DNA from: Kribbella catacumbae DSM 19601
Lineage (GTDB): Bacteria > Actinomycetota > Actinomycetes > Propionibacteriales > Kribbellaceae
NCBI RefSeq assembly: GCF_000372465.1
Contig: NZ_AQUZ01000075.1
Span: 1 to 33,142 of the forward strand
DNA: 33,142 bases
Reading direction: 5' to 3'
Under the pieces are notes generated by a model. The model saw nothing but the letters and a program-made list of their open reading frames with translations. It made no database searches and had not been told where the DNA came from. The position numbers were made by a program, and so were the translations under genes. This document shows, in pieces, positions 16,189 to 24,084 of this stretch. Every line of letters begins with the position of its first letter. The stretch's first letter is position 1.

Positions 16189-18590
16189 CAGGGGTCCCGC
16201 AGGCGACCTATCGAGTGCAGCTGCATGCCGGCTTCGGCTTCGATGCCGCCGCTGAGGTCGTGCCGTATCTGCACAGCCTCGGGATCTCCCACATCTACTT
16301 GTCCCCGATCCTGCAGGCCGCACCCGGCTCCACTCATGGGTACGACGTCGTGGACCACAGCAGGCTGTCTGAGCCGGCCGGTGGGCGCCCTGCGTTCGAC
16401 CGGCTCGCTGCTCAGTTGGCTGACCACCGCATGGGGGCGATCTCGGACGTAGTACCGAATCATGTCGCCGTGCCGACGCCTGCTCGACTCAACACGGCCC
16501 TGTGGTCGGTACTACGTGATGGCCCAGGCTCGCCCTATGCCGAGTGGTTCGACGTCGACTGGGGCTCGGGGAACCAGCCGCTCCTGATGGCCGTGCTCGG
16601 CCAGCGGATCGGCAGAGTGCTCGCCGACGGCGAACTGTCGGTCGACGGCGACGTACTCCGGTACTACGACCACGAGTACCCGCTGCGCCCAGGGACGGAG
16701 AACCTGCCGATCGCTGAGCTGGTGACCGAGCAGTGGTACCGCCTGGCGCATTGGCGAGTCGCAGACGAGGAACTGAACTACCGGCGCTTCTTCGACGTCG
16801 ACACCCTGGCTGCTGTGCGAGTAGAGAACCGGGAGGTCTTCGAGGCCACGCACGAGTTGCTGTTCTCCTTGCTGCACGAGGGAAAGCTCAACGGCTTCCG
16901 CATCGATCACCCGGACGGCCTTGCCGACCCACGCGGGTACCTGCGCCGCTTGGCCGAGCGCACGGGCGGTGCCTGGGTTGTAGTCGAGAAGATCCTCGAA
17001 GGCGATGAGGAACTGCCAGGAGACTGGCCCTGCGCGGGCACTACCGGGTACGACGCTTTACTGCGTGTCGGTGGGCTCTTCCTCGATCCCGCCGGCGCAG
17101 CACCGCTGTCTGCCTTCCACTCGGAGCTCACTGGCGAGCCGGCCGACTTCGCACCCGTCGTCGAGCAGGCCAAGCGTGAAGTGGTGAAGCACGGCCAGTA
17201 CGCCGAAGAGCACCGGCTTGTGGAGCTCCTTGCTCGCATCTGCCAGGACGACGTGCGCCTGCGCGACCACACTCGCCGCGCCTTCCACGTGGTGGTTGTG
17301 GAGCTGCTGGTGAACTTCGACCGGTACCGGGCGTACGTAGTACCGGGGGAACAGCCTGATCCGACTTCGGTGCGGGCTCTCGAGCATGCGACCGAGCTGG
17401 CTCGGCGCAACCTCGATGAGGACCAGCAGGAGACCCTGGAGCTGGTCCGCGACCTGCTGCTGGGTCGCGAGGCCGGTACTGCGAGCCGCATCGACGAGCA
17501 TGCGCGGCACGAGCTCCTCGTGCGGTTCCAGCAGACGTGTGGGCCGGTGATGGCGAAGGGGATCGAGGACACCGCCTTCTACCGCTGGTTCCGGCTCACC
17601 TCGCTGAACGAGGTCGGTGGGGATCCGGAGCATTTCGGGGTCTCGCCGGAGGAGTTCCACGCGTTCGCCGCCCGGCTGAACGATCGCTGGCCGCGGACGA
17701 TGACCACGCTGTCCACTCATGACACCAAGCGATCCGAGGACGTCCGGGCCCGGCTCGGGGTGTTGTCGGAGCAGCCCGCGGCCTGGATCGAGGCGGTTCG
17801 GTCGTGGCGGTCTCTGGCCGAGCACCATCGCGATTCGGAGCTGGACGGCAGCACGGAGTACCTGGTCTGGCAGACGCTCTTCGGCACCTGGGACGACGGG
17901 CCGATCGCCGAGGACCGGCTGCAGGGCTATCTGCTGAAGGCTGTGCGTGAGGCCAAGCGGCGTACGAGCTGGACGTCGTCCGATGAGGAGTATGAGGGGT
18001 ACGTCGCGTCGTTCGTCACTGGCGTGCTTGGTGACGAGGCTGTGCTCTCGGCCGTTGGCGAGTTTGCTGCTGGGCAGGCGGAGTACGTCCGGGCGGCGAC
18101 GCTCGGGCAGAAGCTGGTCCAGCTCACGATGCCTGGTGTTCCGGACGTGTACCAGGGCAGCGAGCTGGTCGACCTGTCGCTGGTCGATCCGGACAACCGT
18201 CGCCCGGTGGACTACGCGCAGCGGATCTCCTCACTGGCCAGGCTAGATGCTGGCGCTCGGCCTGTTGGATTGGCCGAGGAGAAGCTGCTGGTGACGTCCC
18301 GGGCGCTTCGGCTACGGCGGCGGAACCCCTCGGCCTTCGCGGGCAGCTACAAGCCCCTGCCCACCTCCAGTGGGCATGCGGTCGCCTTCAGCCGCGGCGA
18401 CGCCGTGGTGACGATCGCAACGCGGCTGCCCGTCGCTCTGCACCGACTGGGCGGCTGGCGCGACAGCACCGTCGTACTGCCCGAGGGGAACTGGCAGGAC
18501 GTGTTGACCGGCCGCTCGGTGGGTGGTGGAGCGACTCGGATCCACGAGCTACTGGCAGACCTTCCGGTGGCGCTACTCGCTAGGAGCTGA
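16185..18590 (+). CDS. treY: Maltooligosyl trehalose synthase TreY
   Basis: The enzyme turns the reducing-end alpha-1,4 bond of maltodextrins into an alpha,alpha-1,1 bond, making maltooligosyl trehalose. From the GTG at 16185 the product has 801 residues, the normal TreY size, and begins TGVPQATYRVQLHAGFGFD, a typical TreY opening. Catalytic signatures include SDVVPNHVAV near residue 85, NGFRIDHPDGLADP with nucleophile Asp241, VVVEKIL with acid/base Glu268, and LSTHDTKRSEDVRAR with Asp513. The start overlaps the glgX stop by four bases, and a longer in-frame extension inside glgX lacks TreY-like sequence. This points to translational coupling. The downstream treZ starts 4 nt after the stop, so the three genes are one operon. 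Confidence 0.95.
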   Translation: MTGVPQATYRVQLHAGFGFDAAAEVVPYLHSLGISHIYLSPILQAAPGSTHGYDVVDHSRLSEPAGGRPAFDRLAAQLADHRMGAISDVVPNHVAVPTPARLNTALWSVLRDGPGSPYAEWFDVDWGSGNQPLLMAVLGQRIGRVLADGELSVDGDVLRYYDHEYPLRPGTENLPIAELVTEQWYRLAHWRVADEELNYRRFFDVDTLAAVRVENREVFEATHELLFSLLHEGKLNGFRIDHPDGLADPRGYLRRLAERTGGAWVVVEKILEGDEELPGDWPCAGTTGYDALLRVGGLFLDPAGAAPLSAFHSELTGEPADFAPVVEQAKREVVKHGQYAEEHRLVELLARICQDDVRLRDHTRRAFHVVVVELLVNFDRYRAYVVPGEQPDPTSVRALEHATELARRNLDEDQQETLELVRDLLLGREAGTASRIDEHARHELLVRFQQTCGPVMAKGIEDTAFYRWFRLTSLNEVGGDPEHFGVSPEEFHAFAARLNDRWPRTMTTLSTHDTKRSEDVRARLGVLSEQPAAWIEAVRSWRSLAEHHRDSELDGSTEYLVWQTLFGTWDDGPIAEDRLQGYLLKAVREAKRRTSWTSSDEEYEGYVASFVTGVLGDEAVLSAVGEFAAGQAEYVRAATLGQKLVQLTMPGVPDVYQGSELVDLSLVDPDNRRPVDYAQRISSLARLDAGARPVGLAEEKLLVTSRALRLRRRNPSAFAGSYKPLPTSSGHAVAFSRGDAVVTIATRLPVALHRLGGWRDSTVVLPEGNWQDVLTGRSVGGGATRIHELLADLPVALLARS

Positions 18591-18594
18591 TCGG

Positions 18595-20313
18595 GTGCAT
18601 TTCGCTGTCTGGGCTCCTGCTGCTTCTGCTGTCTCGCTGCTCCTCTCCGAGTCGGTTCTGGAGATGCGGCAGGGCGACGGCGGGTGGTGGGAGCTGTCGG
18701 TTGCTGAGGCTGGGCATGGGACTTCTTATGCCTTCTCTGTTGAAGGCAGTGAGCCGATGCCCGATCCGCGGAGCGCCTGGCAGCCTGACGGGGTTCACGG
18801 GTTCAGTCGGGTCTTTGACTCGTCCCGGTTTGAGTGGACGGATGCTGGGTGGCGTGGGCGCGACGTACGGGGTGCTGTCTTCTACGAGCTGCACGTGGGG
18901 ACGTTTACGGCGGAGGGGACGCTGGAGGCGGCTGCTGGGCATCTGGACTACCTTGTGGCGTTGGGGGTTGAGGTTGTCTCGCTGATGCCGGTGGCGGCCT
19001 TTCCTGGTCGGCACGGGTGGGGGTACGACGGGGTCGATCTGTACGCAGTACATGAGCCGTATGGCGGGCCGGGAGCCTTGCAGCGGTTTGTGGATCGGTG
19101 TCATGAGGTGGGGCTGGCCGTGTGTTTGGACGTTGTCTACAACCATCTCGGGCCTAGCGGGAACTATCTGGATGCTTTCGGGCCGTACTTCACGTCCAAG
19201 CACACGACGCCGTGGGGGCCTGCGGTGAATCTGGACGACGCTGGGTGCGTTGAGGTCCGGCGGTGGATCTGTGACAACGCGCTGCGGTGGTTCGGGGAGT
19301 TCCACGTCGACGCGTTGCGGCTGGACGCAGTACATGCGCTGGCTGATGAAAGTCCGCAGCACTTGCTGGCTCAGCTGTCCTTGGAGACTGCAACGCTCTC
19401 TGCATCGTTGGGGCGACCGTTGGGACTGGTGGCCGAGTCTGATCTCAACGATCCGCGCATGGTCGAGCCGGTGAGCTCTGGTGGGCTGGGGATGACGGCG
19501 CAGTGGAGCGACGACTTCCACCACGCGTTGCACACGTTGCTGACCGGCGAGCAGGCCGGGTACTACGTGGACTTCGGCGATCCGGGGGTATTTGCCAAGA
19601 CGCTCACTCAGGTGTTTCTCCACGACGGGTCGTACTCGACCTTCCGCGGGCAGGACTGGGGACGGCCGGTCGACCCGGAGCGGCATGGGGGCTGGGAGTT
19701 CCTCGCCTATACGTCGAACCACGATCAGGTCGGCAACCGGGCGCTCGGCGACCGGCCTGCGTTGACGCCGGGCCAGTTGGCGATCGGGGCGGCGCTGGTG
19801 CTCACTTCGCCGTACACGCCGATGCTGTTCATGGGTGAGGAGTGGGGCGCCTCGACGCCGTGGCGGTACTTCACCGACCACAGTGAGGCCTCGCTGGCCG
19901 AAGCTGTCCGGGTTGGGCGCCGGCGGGAGTTCGCGGCGTACGGGTGGGATGCGGAGGAGATTCCTGACCCGCAGGACCCGGCGACGTGGCGATCGTCGGT
20001 GCTCGACTGGACCGAGCTGGACGAGCCGCCGCATCGGGAGCTGCTGCGCTGGTACCGGGATCTGCTGGCCCTGCGAGCGCGGAGCGAGGACCTGCGCAAC
20101 GACCGGCTCTCCTCGGTGGACGTCACGTACGCCGATTCGTGGCTGGTCGTGCGTCGCGGCGCTCTGCGGGTGGTGGTCAACCTCGACCCGGGCGAGGCGG
20201 TGGTGCCGGTGGATGGCGTACCGGCGTACCAGGTGATGGCTTTCGGGGACTGTGCCGTGATTACAGAGGGTGTTCGGCTGGCAGGCTACGGCGTGGCGAT
20301 TTTTGCCGGTTGA
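18595..20313 (+). CDS. treZ: Maltooligosyl trehalose trehalohydrolase TreZ
   Basis: TreZ releases free trehalose from the maltooligosyl trehalose made by TreY. The GTG at 18595 is preferred: AGGAG (18582-18586) lies 8 nt upstream, the start is 4 nt after treY, and VHFAVWAPAASAVSLLL is the expected opening of the N-terminal CBM48-like domain. The product has 572 residues, normal for the family. Catalytic regions are LDVVYNHLGPSGNY, VDALRLDAVHAL with nucleophile Asp244, VAESDLNDPR with acid/base Glu281, and YTSNHDQVGNR with Asp377. The AESDLNDPR block distinguishes TreZ from branching enzyme. Trehalose made this way usually serves as an osmo- and desiccation protectant and carbon store; how this operon is regulated is not evident. 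Confidence 0.95.
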   Translation: MHFAVWAPAASAVSLLLSESVLEMRQGDGGWWELSVAEAGHGTSYAFSVEGSEPMPDPRSAWQPDGVHGFSRVFDSSRFEWTDAGWRGRDVRGAVFYELHVGTFTAEGTLEAAAGHLDYLVALGVEVVSLMPVAAFPGRHGWGYDGVDLYAVHEPYGGPGALQRFVDRCHEVGLAVCLDVVYNHLGPSGNYLDAFGPYFTSKHTTPWGPAVNLDDAGCVEVRRWICDNALRWFGEFHVDALRLDAVHALADESPQHLLAQLSLETATLSASLGRPLGLVAESDLNDPRMVEPVSSGGLGMTAQWSDDFHHALHTLLTGEQAGYYVDFGDPGVFAKTLTQVFLHDGSYSTFRGQDWGRPVDPERHGGWEFLAYTSNHDQVGNRALGDRPALTPGQLAIGAALVLTSPYTPMLFMGEEWGASTPWRYFTDHSEASLAEAVRVGRRREFAAYGWDAEEIPDPQDPATWRSSVLDWTELDEPPHRELLRWYRDLLALRARSEDLRNDRLSSVDVTYADSWLVVRRGALRVVVNLDPGEAVVPVDGVPAYQVMAFGDCAVITEGVRLAGYGVAIFAG

Positions 20314-20506
20314 AAGATTCCACCCTGAAGCAAAGTGTCTACGAAATGTTCCCGAAACACCTTTGCCCGTTGATAAGTCTGGACATGGTCACGATTTGTC
20401 CGTTTGTCGTAGGTAGTTCAAGAATTGCTTGTATTTGTGGCCCTGTGTGACCGACTGTGGAGAAGGCCGCAGGGGCCGTGCCGGGGGGATGACCGGGAGG
20501 ACACCT
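20314..20506 (+). promoter_or_regulatory. AT-richer leader region of the small gene
   Basis: These 193 bases are clearly richer in A and T than their surroundings (for example 20400-20440) and separate treZ from the small gene at 20507. They include TGTTCCCGAAACA (20347-20359), an imperfect inverted repeat that may be an operator. No -35/-10 pair is convincing. The composition suggests a promoter or regulatory leader rather than coding sequence. Confidence 0.3.
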
Positions 20507-20686
20507 ATGACCGTCGGAGGCGTTGACACCTACTACGACTACGAAGAGAAGCAGTGGAAGAGCAGGAAGCTGGGAGGCGGCCCGATCCGCCGCGGCCCAG
20601 TCTGTCCAGCCCCACGCACCATCGACCATCCACCAACCGAGCGCCACGATCGCCATTCCGCGAAAGACAACAAGGTCTCCAACTGA
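20507..20686 (+). CDS. Small protein of unknown function (59 aa)
   Basis: A short reading frame begins at the ATG at 20507 with GGGAGG (20495-20500) 6 nt upstream, an excellent ribosome site. It is followed 12 nt after the stop by a terminator-like hairpin. The product is hydrophilic: an acidic and aromatic N-terminal part (VDTYYDYEEKQWKS), a GGG linker, then a basic, proline-rich tail. No signal peptide, membrane segment or known domain is seen. Third-position GC is moderate, somewhat lower than in neighbouring genes. It could be a small regulatory protein or a peptide precursor, but nothing nearby encodes a modifying enzyme. Signals argue that it is expressed; function is unknown. Confidence 0.45.
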   Translation: MTVGGVDTYYDYEEKQWKSRKLGGGPIRRGPVCPAPRTIDHPPTERHDRHSAKDNKVSN

Positions 20687-20698
20687 CCGATAAGCACT

Positions 20699-20734
20699 CG
20701 CCCGGGAGCTGCCCCAAACCCCAGCCCCCGGGCG
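20699..20734 (+). terminator. Hairpin terminator after the small gene
   Basis: Arms CGCCCGGGAGCTG (20699-20711) and CAGCCCCCGGGCG (20722-20734) pair at 12 of 13 positions around a 10-nt loop, 12 nt after the stop codon at 20686. It would stop transcription of the small gene and perhaps treZ readthrough before the convergent AbiEi/DUF559 gene. Confidence 0.55.
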
Positions 20735-20773
20735 CGCCCCTGCCTGGCACCCGGCCCGCCCCACACGGTGGGC

Positions 20774-20877
20774 CCGGACCGCCATCACATGCCAAGCTCC
20801 CGGGGCGAGCCGTCTCCCCGCTCCGCTATCGGCTCAGGCGGCCCGCAGATGCGACTTGGTGTGTGGTGGGGAACCGG
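20774..20877. repeat. 104-bp inverted-repeat element, copy 2 (diverged right arm)
   Basis: The left arm CCGGACCGCCATCACATGCC (20774-20793) resembles the other copies, while the right arm (to 20877) has drifted to GTGGTGGGGAACCGG. Total length is 104 bp as in copy 1. ATGCCAAG and CGGGGCG next to the left arm are shared with copy 3, and CTTGGTGTGTGG leads into the right arm. The element contains the stop codon and last codons of the AbiEi/DUF559 gene, so it contributes the protein's final residues. Confidence 0.6.
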
Positions 20878-21709
20878 TTAGCTCGGCGACTGAGGCGGCG
20901 ACCCAGTCTTGGTCGTACATGATGTCCTCCCAGCTGAAGCGGAGCACTGTCCAGCCGCGGATCGCGAGGTTCACGCCGCGGCGGCAGTCCTTGACCAGTT
21001 GCTGGCGCGTGCCGTGGTGTTCGAATCCGTCGGCTTCGAGGCCGAGCTTTGTGGATCGGTTGCCGAGGTCCAGGCGTGCGGAGAAGGTGTTGTCCCGGAC
21101 CGCGACCTGCGGTTCGAAACCGTCGATGCCTGCTTGGATGAGGATTGCTCGCAGTGCTGATTCCAGGACAGACTCGGAGCGGGCGTCTGCGAGGGCTGCG
21201 ACCTCCTGGATCCTTCGGCGATGGGGACCGCGGAGCTGTGCGGCCGCCGCGAACAGGTCGTCGGGGTCCACGATTCCTTGGTGCAGGGCGGAATCGGCCA
21301 CGGCGAGTGCCTCCGCGAGCGGAAATGCTCTGATGCAGTCGAGCACCGTCCGGATCGGGGTGGTGACGTCGTTCAGAGCCGGCGCGTCGGCCCAGTGCAG
21401 TACGCACTTGTCCTCGGTGGCGCGCCTGGCTCTACCTGGTGGAAGGGTGACGTGGGGTATCAGTGGCTCGGTGATCACCTTCATGCCCCAGTGCTGAGCG
21501 GCGCTCAGGTGGGAGACGACACCGCCGTGGCTTCGCGCCGTGGCGAGCGCGACTGGTGCGTCTGGGAGGGTGTAGACGCCTTTGGCTGAGCGGCGGATCT
21601 GACCGGCGAGCAGGGCGTTGCGAATGCTGCGGCCGGACACCACGGCGCGGAGCTCGGCGAAGGTCGCGGTGCCTTGTCGCCGCGCGAGAACCTCCGTCAC
21701 CTCCGGCAT
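20834..21709 (-). CDS. AbiEi-like domain protein with C-terminal DUF559 (Vsr-like) nuclease-like domain
   Basis: From the ATG at 21709 the product has 291 residues. The N-terminal part (about 1-65, RQGTATFAELRAVVSGRSIR then AKGVYTLPD) matches the winged-helix AbiEi/type IV antitoxin family. The C-terminal part (about 195-280) resembles DUF559/Vsr-type endonucleases: RLDLGNRSTKLGLEADGFEHH gives a D...E-x-D arrangement, followed by DCRRGVNLAIRGWTVLRFSWEDI, the usual end of that fold. Such solitary fusions are common in actinobacteria, with no proven function; no partner toxin lies beside it. A GTG start at 21775 would lie inside the repeat and adds an unlikely tail, so I prefer 21709 although no good ribosome site is seen. 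The gene is bracketed by two copies of the 104-bp element, one of which supplies its last codons. Confidence 0.75.
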   Translation of the reverse strand: MPEVTEVLARRQGTATFAELRAVVSGRSIRNALLAGQIRRSAKGVYTLPDAPVALATARSHGGVVSHLSAAQHWGMKVITEPLIPHVTLPPGRARRATEDKCVLHWADAPALNDVTTPIRTVLDCIRAFPLAEALAVADSALHQGIVDPDDLFAAAAQLRGPHRRRIQEVAALADARSESVLESALRAILIQAGIDGFEPQVAVRDNTFSARLDLGNRSTKLGLEADGFEHHGTRQQLVKDCRRGVNLAIRGWTVLRFSWEDIMYDQDWVAASVAELTGSPPHTKSHLRAA

Positions 21710-21760
21710 GTATTCATAGTGGCGGATTTCGGCCGATGGCGGCGGCGGTTGTCCACAGGT

Positions 21761-21863
21761 CCGGACCGCCACCACATGCCAAGGTCGTCGGGGCGGAGGT
21801 TTCGGGCCGACTCTGAGCGTGCGGGGCGGCTGGGGCGGGGGTTGGTGTGTGGTGGCGGTCCGG
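21761..21863. repeat. 103-bp inverted-repeat element, copy 3
   Basis: Perfect 15-nt termini, CCGGACCGCCACCAC (21761-21775) and its complement (21849-21863), are identical to those of copy 1. A further partial left-arm sequence, CCGGACCGCCGTCACC, follows at 21865-21880. The interior shares CTGAGCGTGCG with copy 1 and ATGCCAAG with copy 2. The right end is 63 nt from the stop of the minus-strand acylase gene, the same gap as at copy 1. Confidence 0.7.
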
Positions 21864-21926
21864 GCCGGACCGCCGTCACCTCGCCTGGTCCAGTAGCCAG
21901 CCTCGGGTGGCGGCTTTGGGGCACGC

Positions 21927-23990
21927 CTAGTGCTCGAAGGCTTGGTCGTCTGGGGTCAAGGCGGTGGCGACTGGGGTGAGTTCGCCGCGGAGCCAGAGGG
22001 GGAGTTGGTCGTGATGGTGGGGGTGGCCTAGGACGCCTGAGGTGCCTAGGGGGACTATCCAGGCGCTGTTGTCGCGGTTGGCGACGTCCCAGGCGTAGCG
22101 GGCGGCGGAGGCTCGGATGCAGGTGTCGGTCAGGCCGGGCAGGCTTGAGGTGGACATGACGCAGTGGTGGTCGCCGGAGAGGGGCAGGTCGTAGTGCTCC
22201 TCGCCGGGAGCGAAGACCGGGCCGCGGAGGGCGTGGAGTGGGGTTAGCTGGTGGGTGTCGCCCCATGGGCCGCGAGGCTTGCGGTGGGCGACTTCTTCGA
22301 GGGCCTCCTGTGCCAGCCAGGTGACGTTGACGTCGGGCAGCAGGTTGGTGGCGATCAAGCCTTCCAGCGCGAAGTAGGTGTGCGCGACCGTGTCGAGCCA
22401 CGGGGTGAAGAGTTCGGGCAGGTCGACGCCCTGGTCGAGTACGGCGAGTGTCGGGTGCTCGGCGAGGCGGCGTACCAGGGACTTGCGGAGGGCGGCGTAG
22501 CTGGAAGCGACGTTGCTGGCGGCATCCATTCGCCGGTCCCAATCGAGGAGTTGCTCGCGCAGAGTGGTTGCCTCGGGCGACAGGTCCTTGAGGTCGATGA
22601 GGAGATCGAGCAACGAACCGGCCGAGCCCAGGAACGTGTCGGTGTGGATGAGTGGCATCTCGCCGACGGTCCAGTCGTCTCGCTCGGTCAGCAGTTGCCT
22701 GATCCGGTGGGAGCGATGTGGGGCGGCGAAGTCGACGCCCAAGGGTCCGGCGAGCTCGCGGGCGTTGGCCATCACGGCGACGTCGTCGACGGTTGCCCGC
22801 GGCATCGACTCGTGCCAGCCCTGCCACTGGTGATCCGCTTTCCAGGCCGGTACTACGCGCAGGCGGTTGTCGTGGTGGCGGGTCGGGACAAGGCCGGCCG
22901 TGCGGTGCAGGAGCCCGCCCAAAGTGTCCGCGGCCATCACCACGTTGACGGGCTCGACCCAGGTGTCGAAGGCGGCATCGACATCCCCGACAGTCGTTGC
23001 GTTGAGCAACTTCAGGAACGAGTCGAAGCCGATCCGGTGCGTGACGCGAGGTGGATAGCGCAAGCTGATCGCCTTGGCGTCGTCAGGTCCACCGATGATC
23101 ACCGGGCCGCGGCCGGTCTCGATCACCTCGATCTCGACCGAGTCGGCACCGGCGACCTCGACCAGCTCGGTGTGCCGGGCAGCGGGTTGCCAGCCGTCAG
23201 GGCCGAGTGCCTCGACTCCGACATCGGTGCGACGGAGCTGTTCGGAGTAGAGGTCTTGGTAGTCCGCCATCGCGTTGGTGATCGCCCACGCGACGCCGCC
23301 GGTGTGACCGAAATGGGGGAGGCCGGGGACGCCGGGGACCGCGAGCCCAATGACGTCGTACGACGGGCAGGCGAGGCGGATCTGCTGGTAGATGCCCGGG
23401 CTCTCGATGTAGCGATGCGGGTCGCCGGCGATGATCGGCGTACCGGTTGCCGTCTTGTCGCCAGGGATGAGCCAGCCGTTGCTGCCCGCAGTACTGGGGC
23501 CTTCCGAGTTGAAGAGTTCGAGGGCCGCGTCGCCGAGGTGGCTGGCGACGTGTTCGCGCCAGAGCTTGGTCGGGAAGCCGGCGAAGAGGATGTGGATGGA
23601 AATCCAGATGCTGAGCGGCGCCCACGGCTGCCATTCCCGTGGGGTCAGGCCGGTCTGGGCGAACTCGGGGGCGTGCTGGGCGGCGCCGGGCAGGCTGTGG
23701 TTGACGCCGGCCACGTACGCCGAGATCCATGCGCGGGTGTCGTCCTCGAGGTTCTCCCAGCAGCGCTGGGCGGTGTCGTCGAGGCGTGCCTGGCGGGCGA
23801 AGACATCCCAGCTGAGGGCCTCCGGGCCGAGGAAGGCGGCGCTGGTACCGAGCGAGCGTTGGTGTGCCAGCTCGATCTGCCAGGCGCGGTCCATCGCCGC
23901 GTTCTGGCCCTGGAGGTAGGCGAGTGCGAGCGGATCGCCGGCCCTCAAGTGCGGCACGCCCCACATGTCCCGGTCGACCTTGGCGTTCAC
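21927..23990 (-). CDS. Penicillin acylase family (Ntn-hydrolase) protein, probably cytoplasmic
   Basis: This 687-residue member of peptidase family S45 belongs to self-processing amidases that cleave acyl-amide bonds. The N terminus (VDRDMWGVPHLRAGDPLALAY, then QNAAMDRAWQIEL) is the canonical alpha-chain start. Autocleavage would expose Ser170 in AGSNGWLIPG as the beta-chain nucleophile, and PVNVVMAADTLGGLLHR supplies the usual oxyanion Asn. No signal peptide is present, unlike classical periplasmic acylases, so it should act in the cytoplasm. GTG at 23990 is chosen because GAGG lies 7 nt upstream and the family motif follows at once. It is transcribed divergently from a siderophore-interacting protein, with an iron box between them. 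The real substrate is unknown; a siderophore amide is an attractive inference. Confidence 0.85.
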   Translation of the reverse strand: MNAKVDRDMWGVPHLRAGDPLALAYLQGQNAAMDRAWQIELAHQRSLGTSAAFLGPEALSWDVFARQARLDDTAQRCWENLEDDTRAWISAYVAGVNHSLPGAAQHAPEFAQTGLTPREWQPWAPLSIWISIHILFAGFPTKLWREHVASHLGDAALELFNSEGPSTAGSNGWLIPGDKTATGTPIIAGDPHRYIESPGIYQQIRLACPSYDVIGLAVPGVPGLPHFGHTGGVAWAITNAMADYQDLYSEQLRRTDVGVEALGPDGWQPAARHTELVEVAGADSVEIEVIETGRGPVIIGGPDDAKAISLRYPPRVTHRIGFDSFLKLLNATTVGDVDAAFDTWVEPVNVVMAADTLGGLLHRTAGLVPTRHHDNRLRVVPAWKADHQWQGWHESMPRATVDDVAVMANARELAGPLGVDFAAPHRSHRIRQLLTERDDWTVGEMPLIHTDTFLGSAGSLLDLLIDLKDLSPEATTLREQLLDWDRRMDAASNVASSYAALRKSLVRRLAEHPTLAVLDQGVDLPELFTPWLDTVAHTYFALEGLIATNLLPDVNVTWLAQEALEEVAHRKPRGPWGDTHQLTPLHALRGPVFAPGEEHYDLPLSGDHHCVMSTSSLPGLTDTCIRASAARYAWDVANRDNSAWIVPLGTSGVLGHPHHHDQLPLWLRGELTPVATALTPDDQAFEH

Positions 23991-24008
23991 TCGTCATCCT
24001 CGCTGTAG

Positions 24009-24027
24009 TTAGGTTAGGCTGCGCTAA
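24009..24027. promoter_or_regulatory. IdeR/DmdR-type iron box
   Basis: TTAGGTTAGGCTGCGCTAA matches 16 of 19 positions of the actinobacterial iron-box consensus TTAGGTTAGGCTAACCTAA, with the left half perfect. It lies 18 bp from the acylase start (23990) and 57 bp from the preferred start of the siderophore-interacting gene (24085), so it should overlap both promoters. Iron-loaded IdeR/DmdR would be expected to repress both genes, with derepression under iron limitation. Confidence 0.8.
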
Positions 24028-24084
24028 CTTGATACGTCAGTGTCTGCAACAGCCATTCTGGCCGGTTCGGAGGGGGAGTGCGTC

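Noticed and set aside
14392..16323. Long minus-strand frame opposite glgX
   Set aside because: glgX on the plus strand has all catalytic motifs; the antisense product is low-complexity Val/Arg/His sequence.
21927..23990. Direct equivalence of the acylase with PvdQ or a quorum-quenching acylase
   Set aside because: Those enzymes are exported with signal peptides; this one starts directly with the alpha-chain motif and has an iron box, so only a loose analogy is justified.
22251..24008. Plus-strand frame of 585 codons opposite the acylase gene
   Set aside because: Shadow of the S45 gene, which has clear family motifs on the minus strand; the frame also runs through the iron-box promoter.
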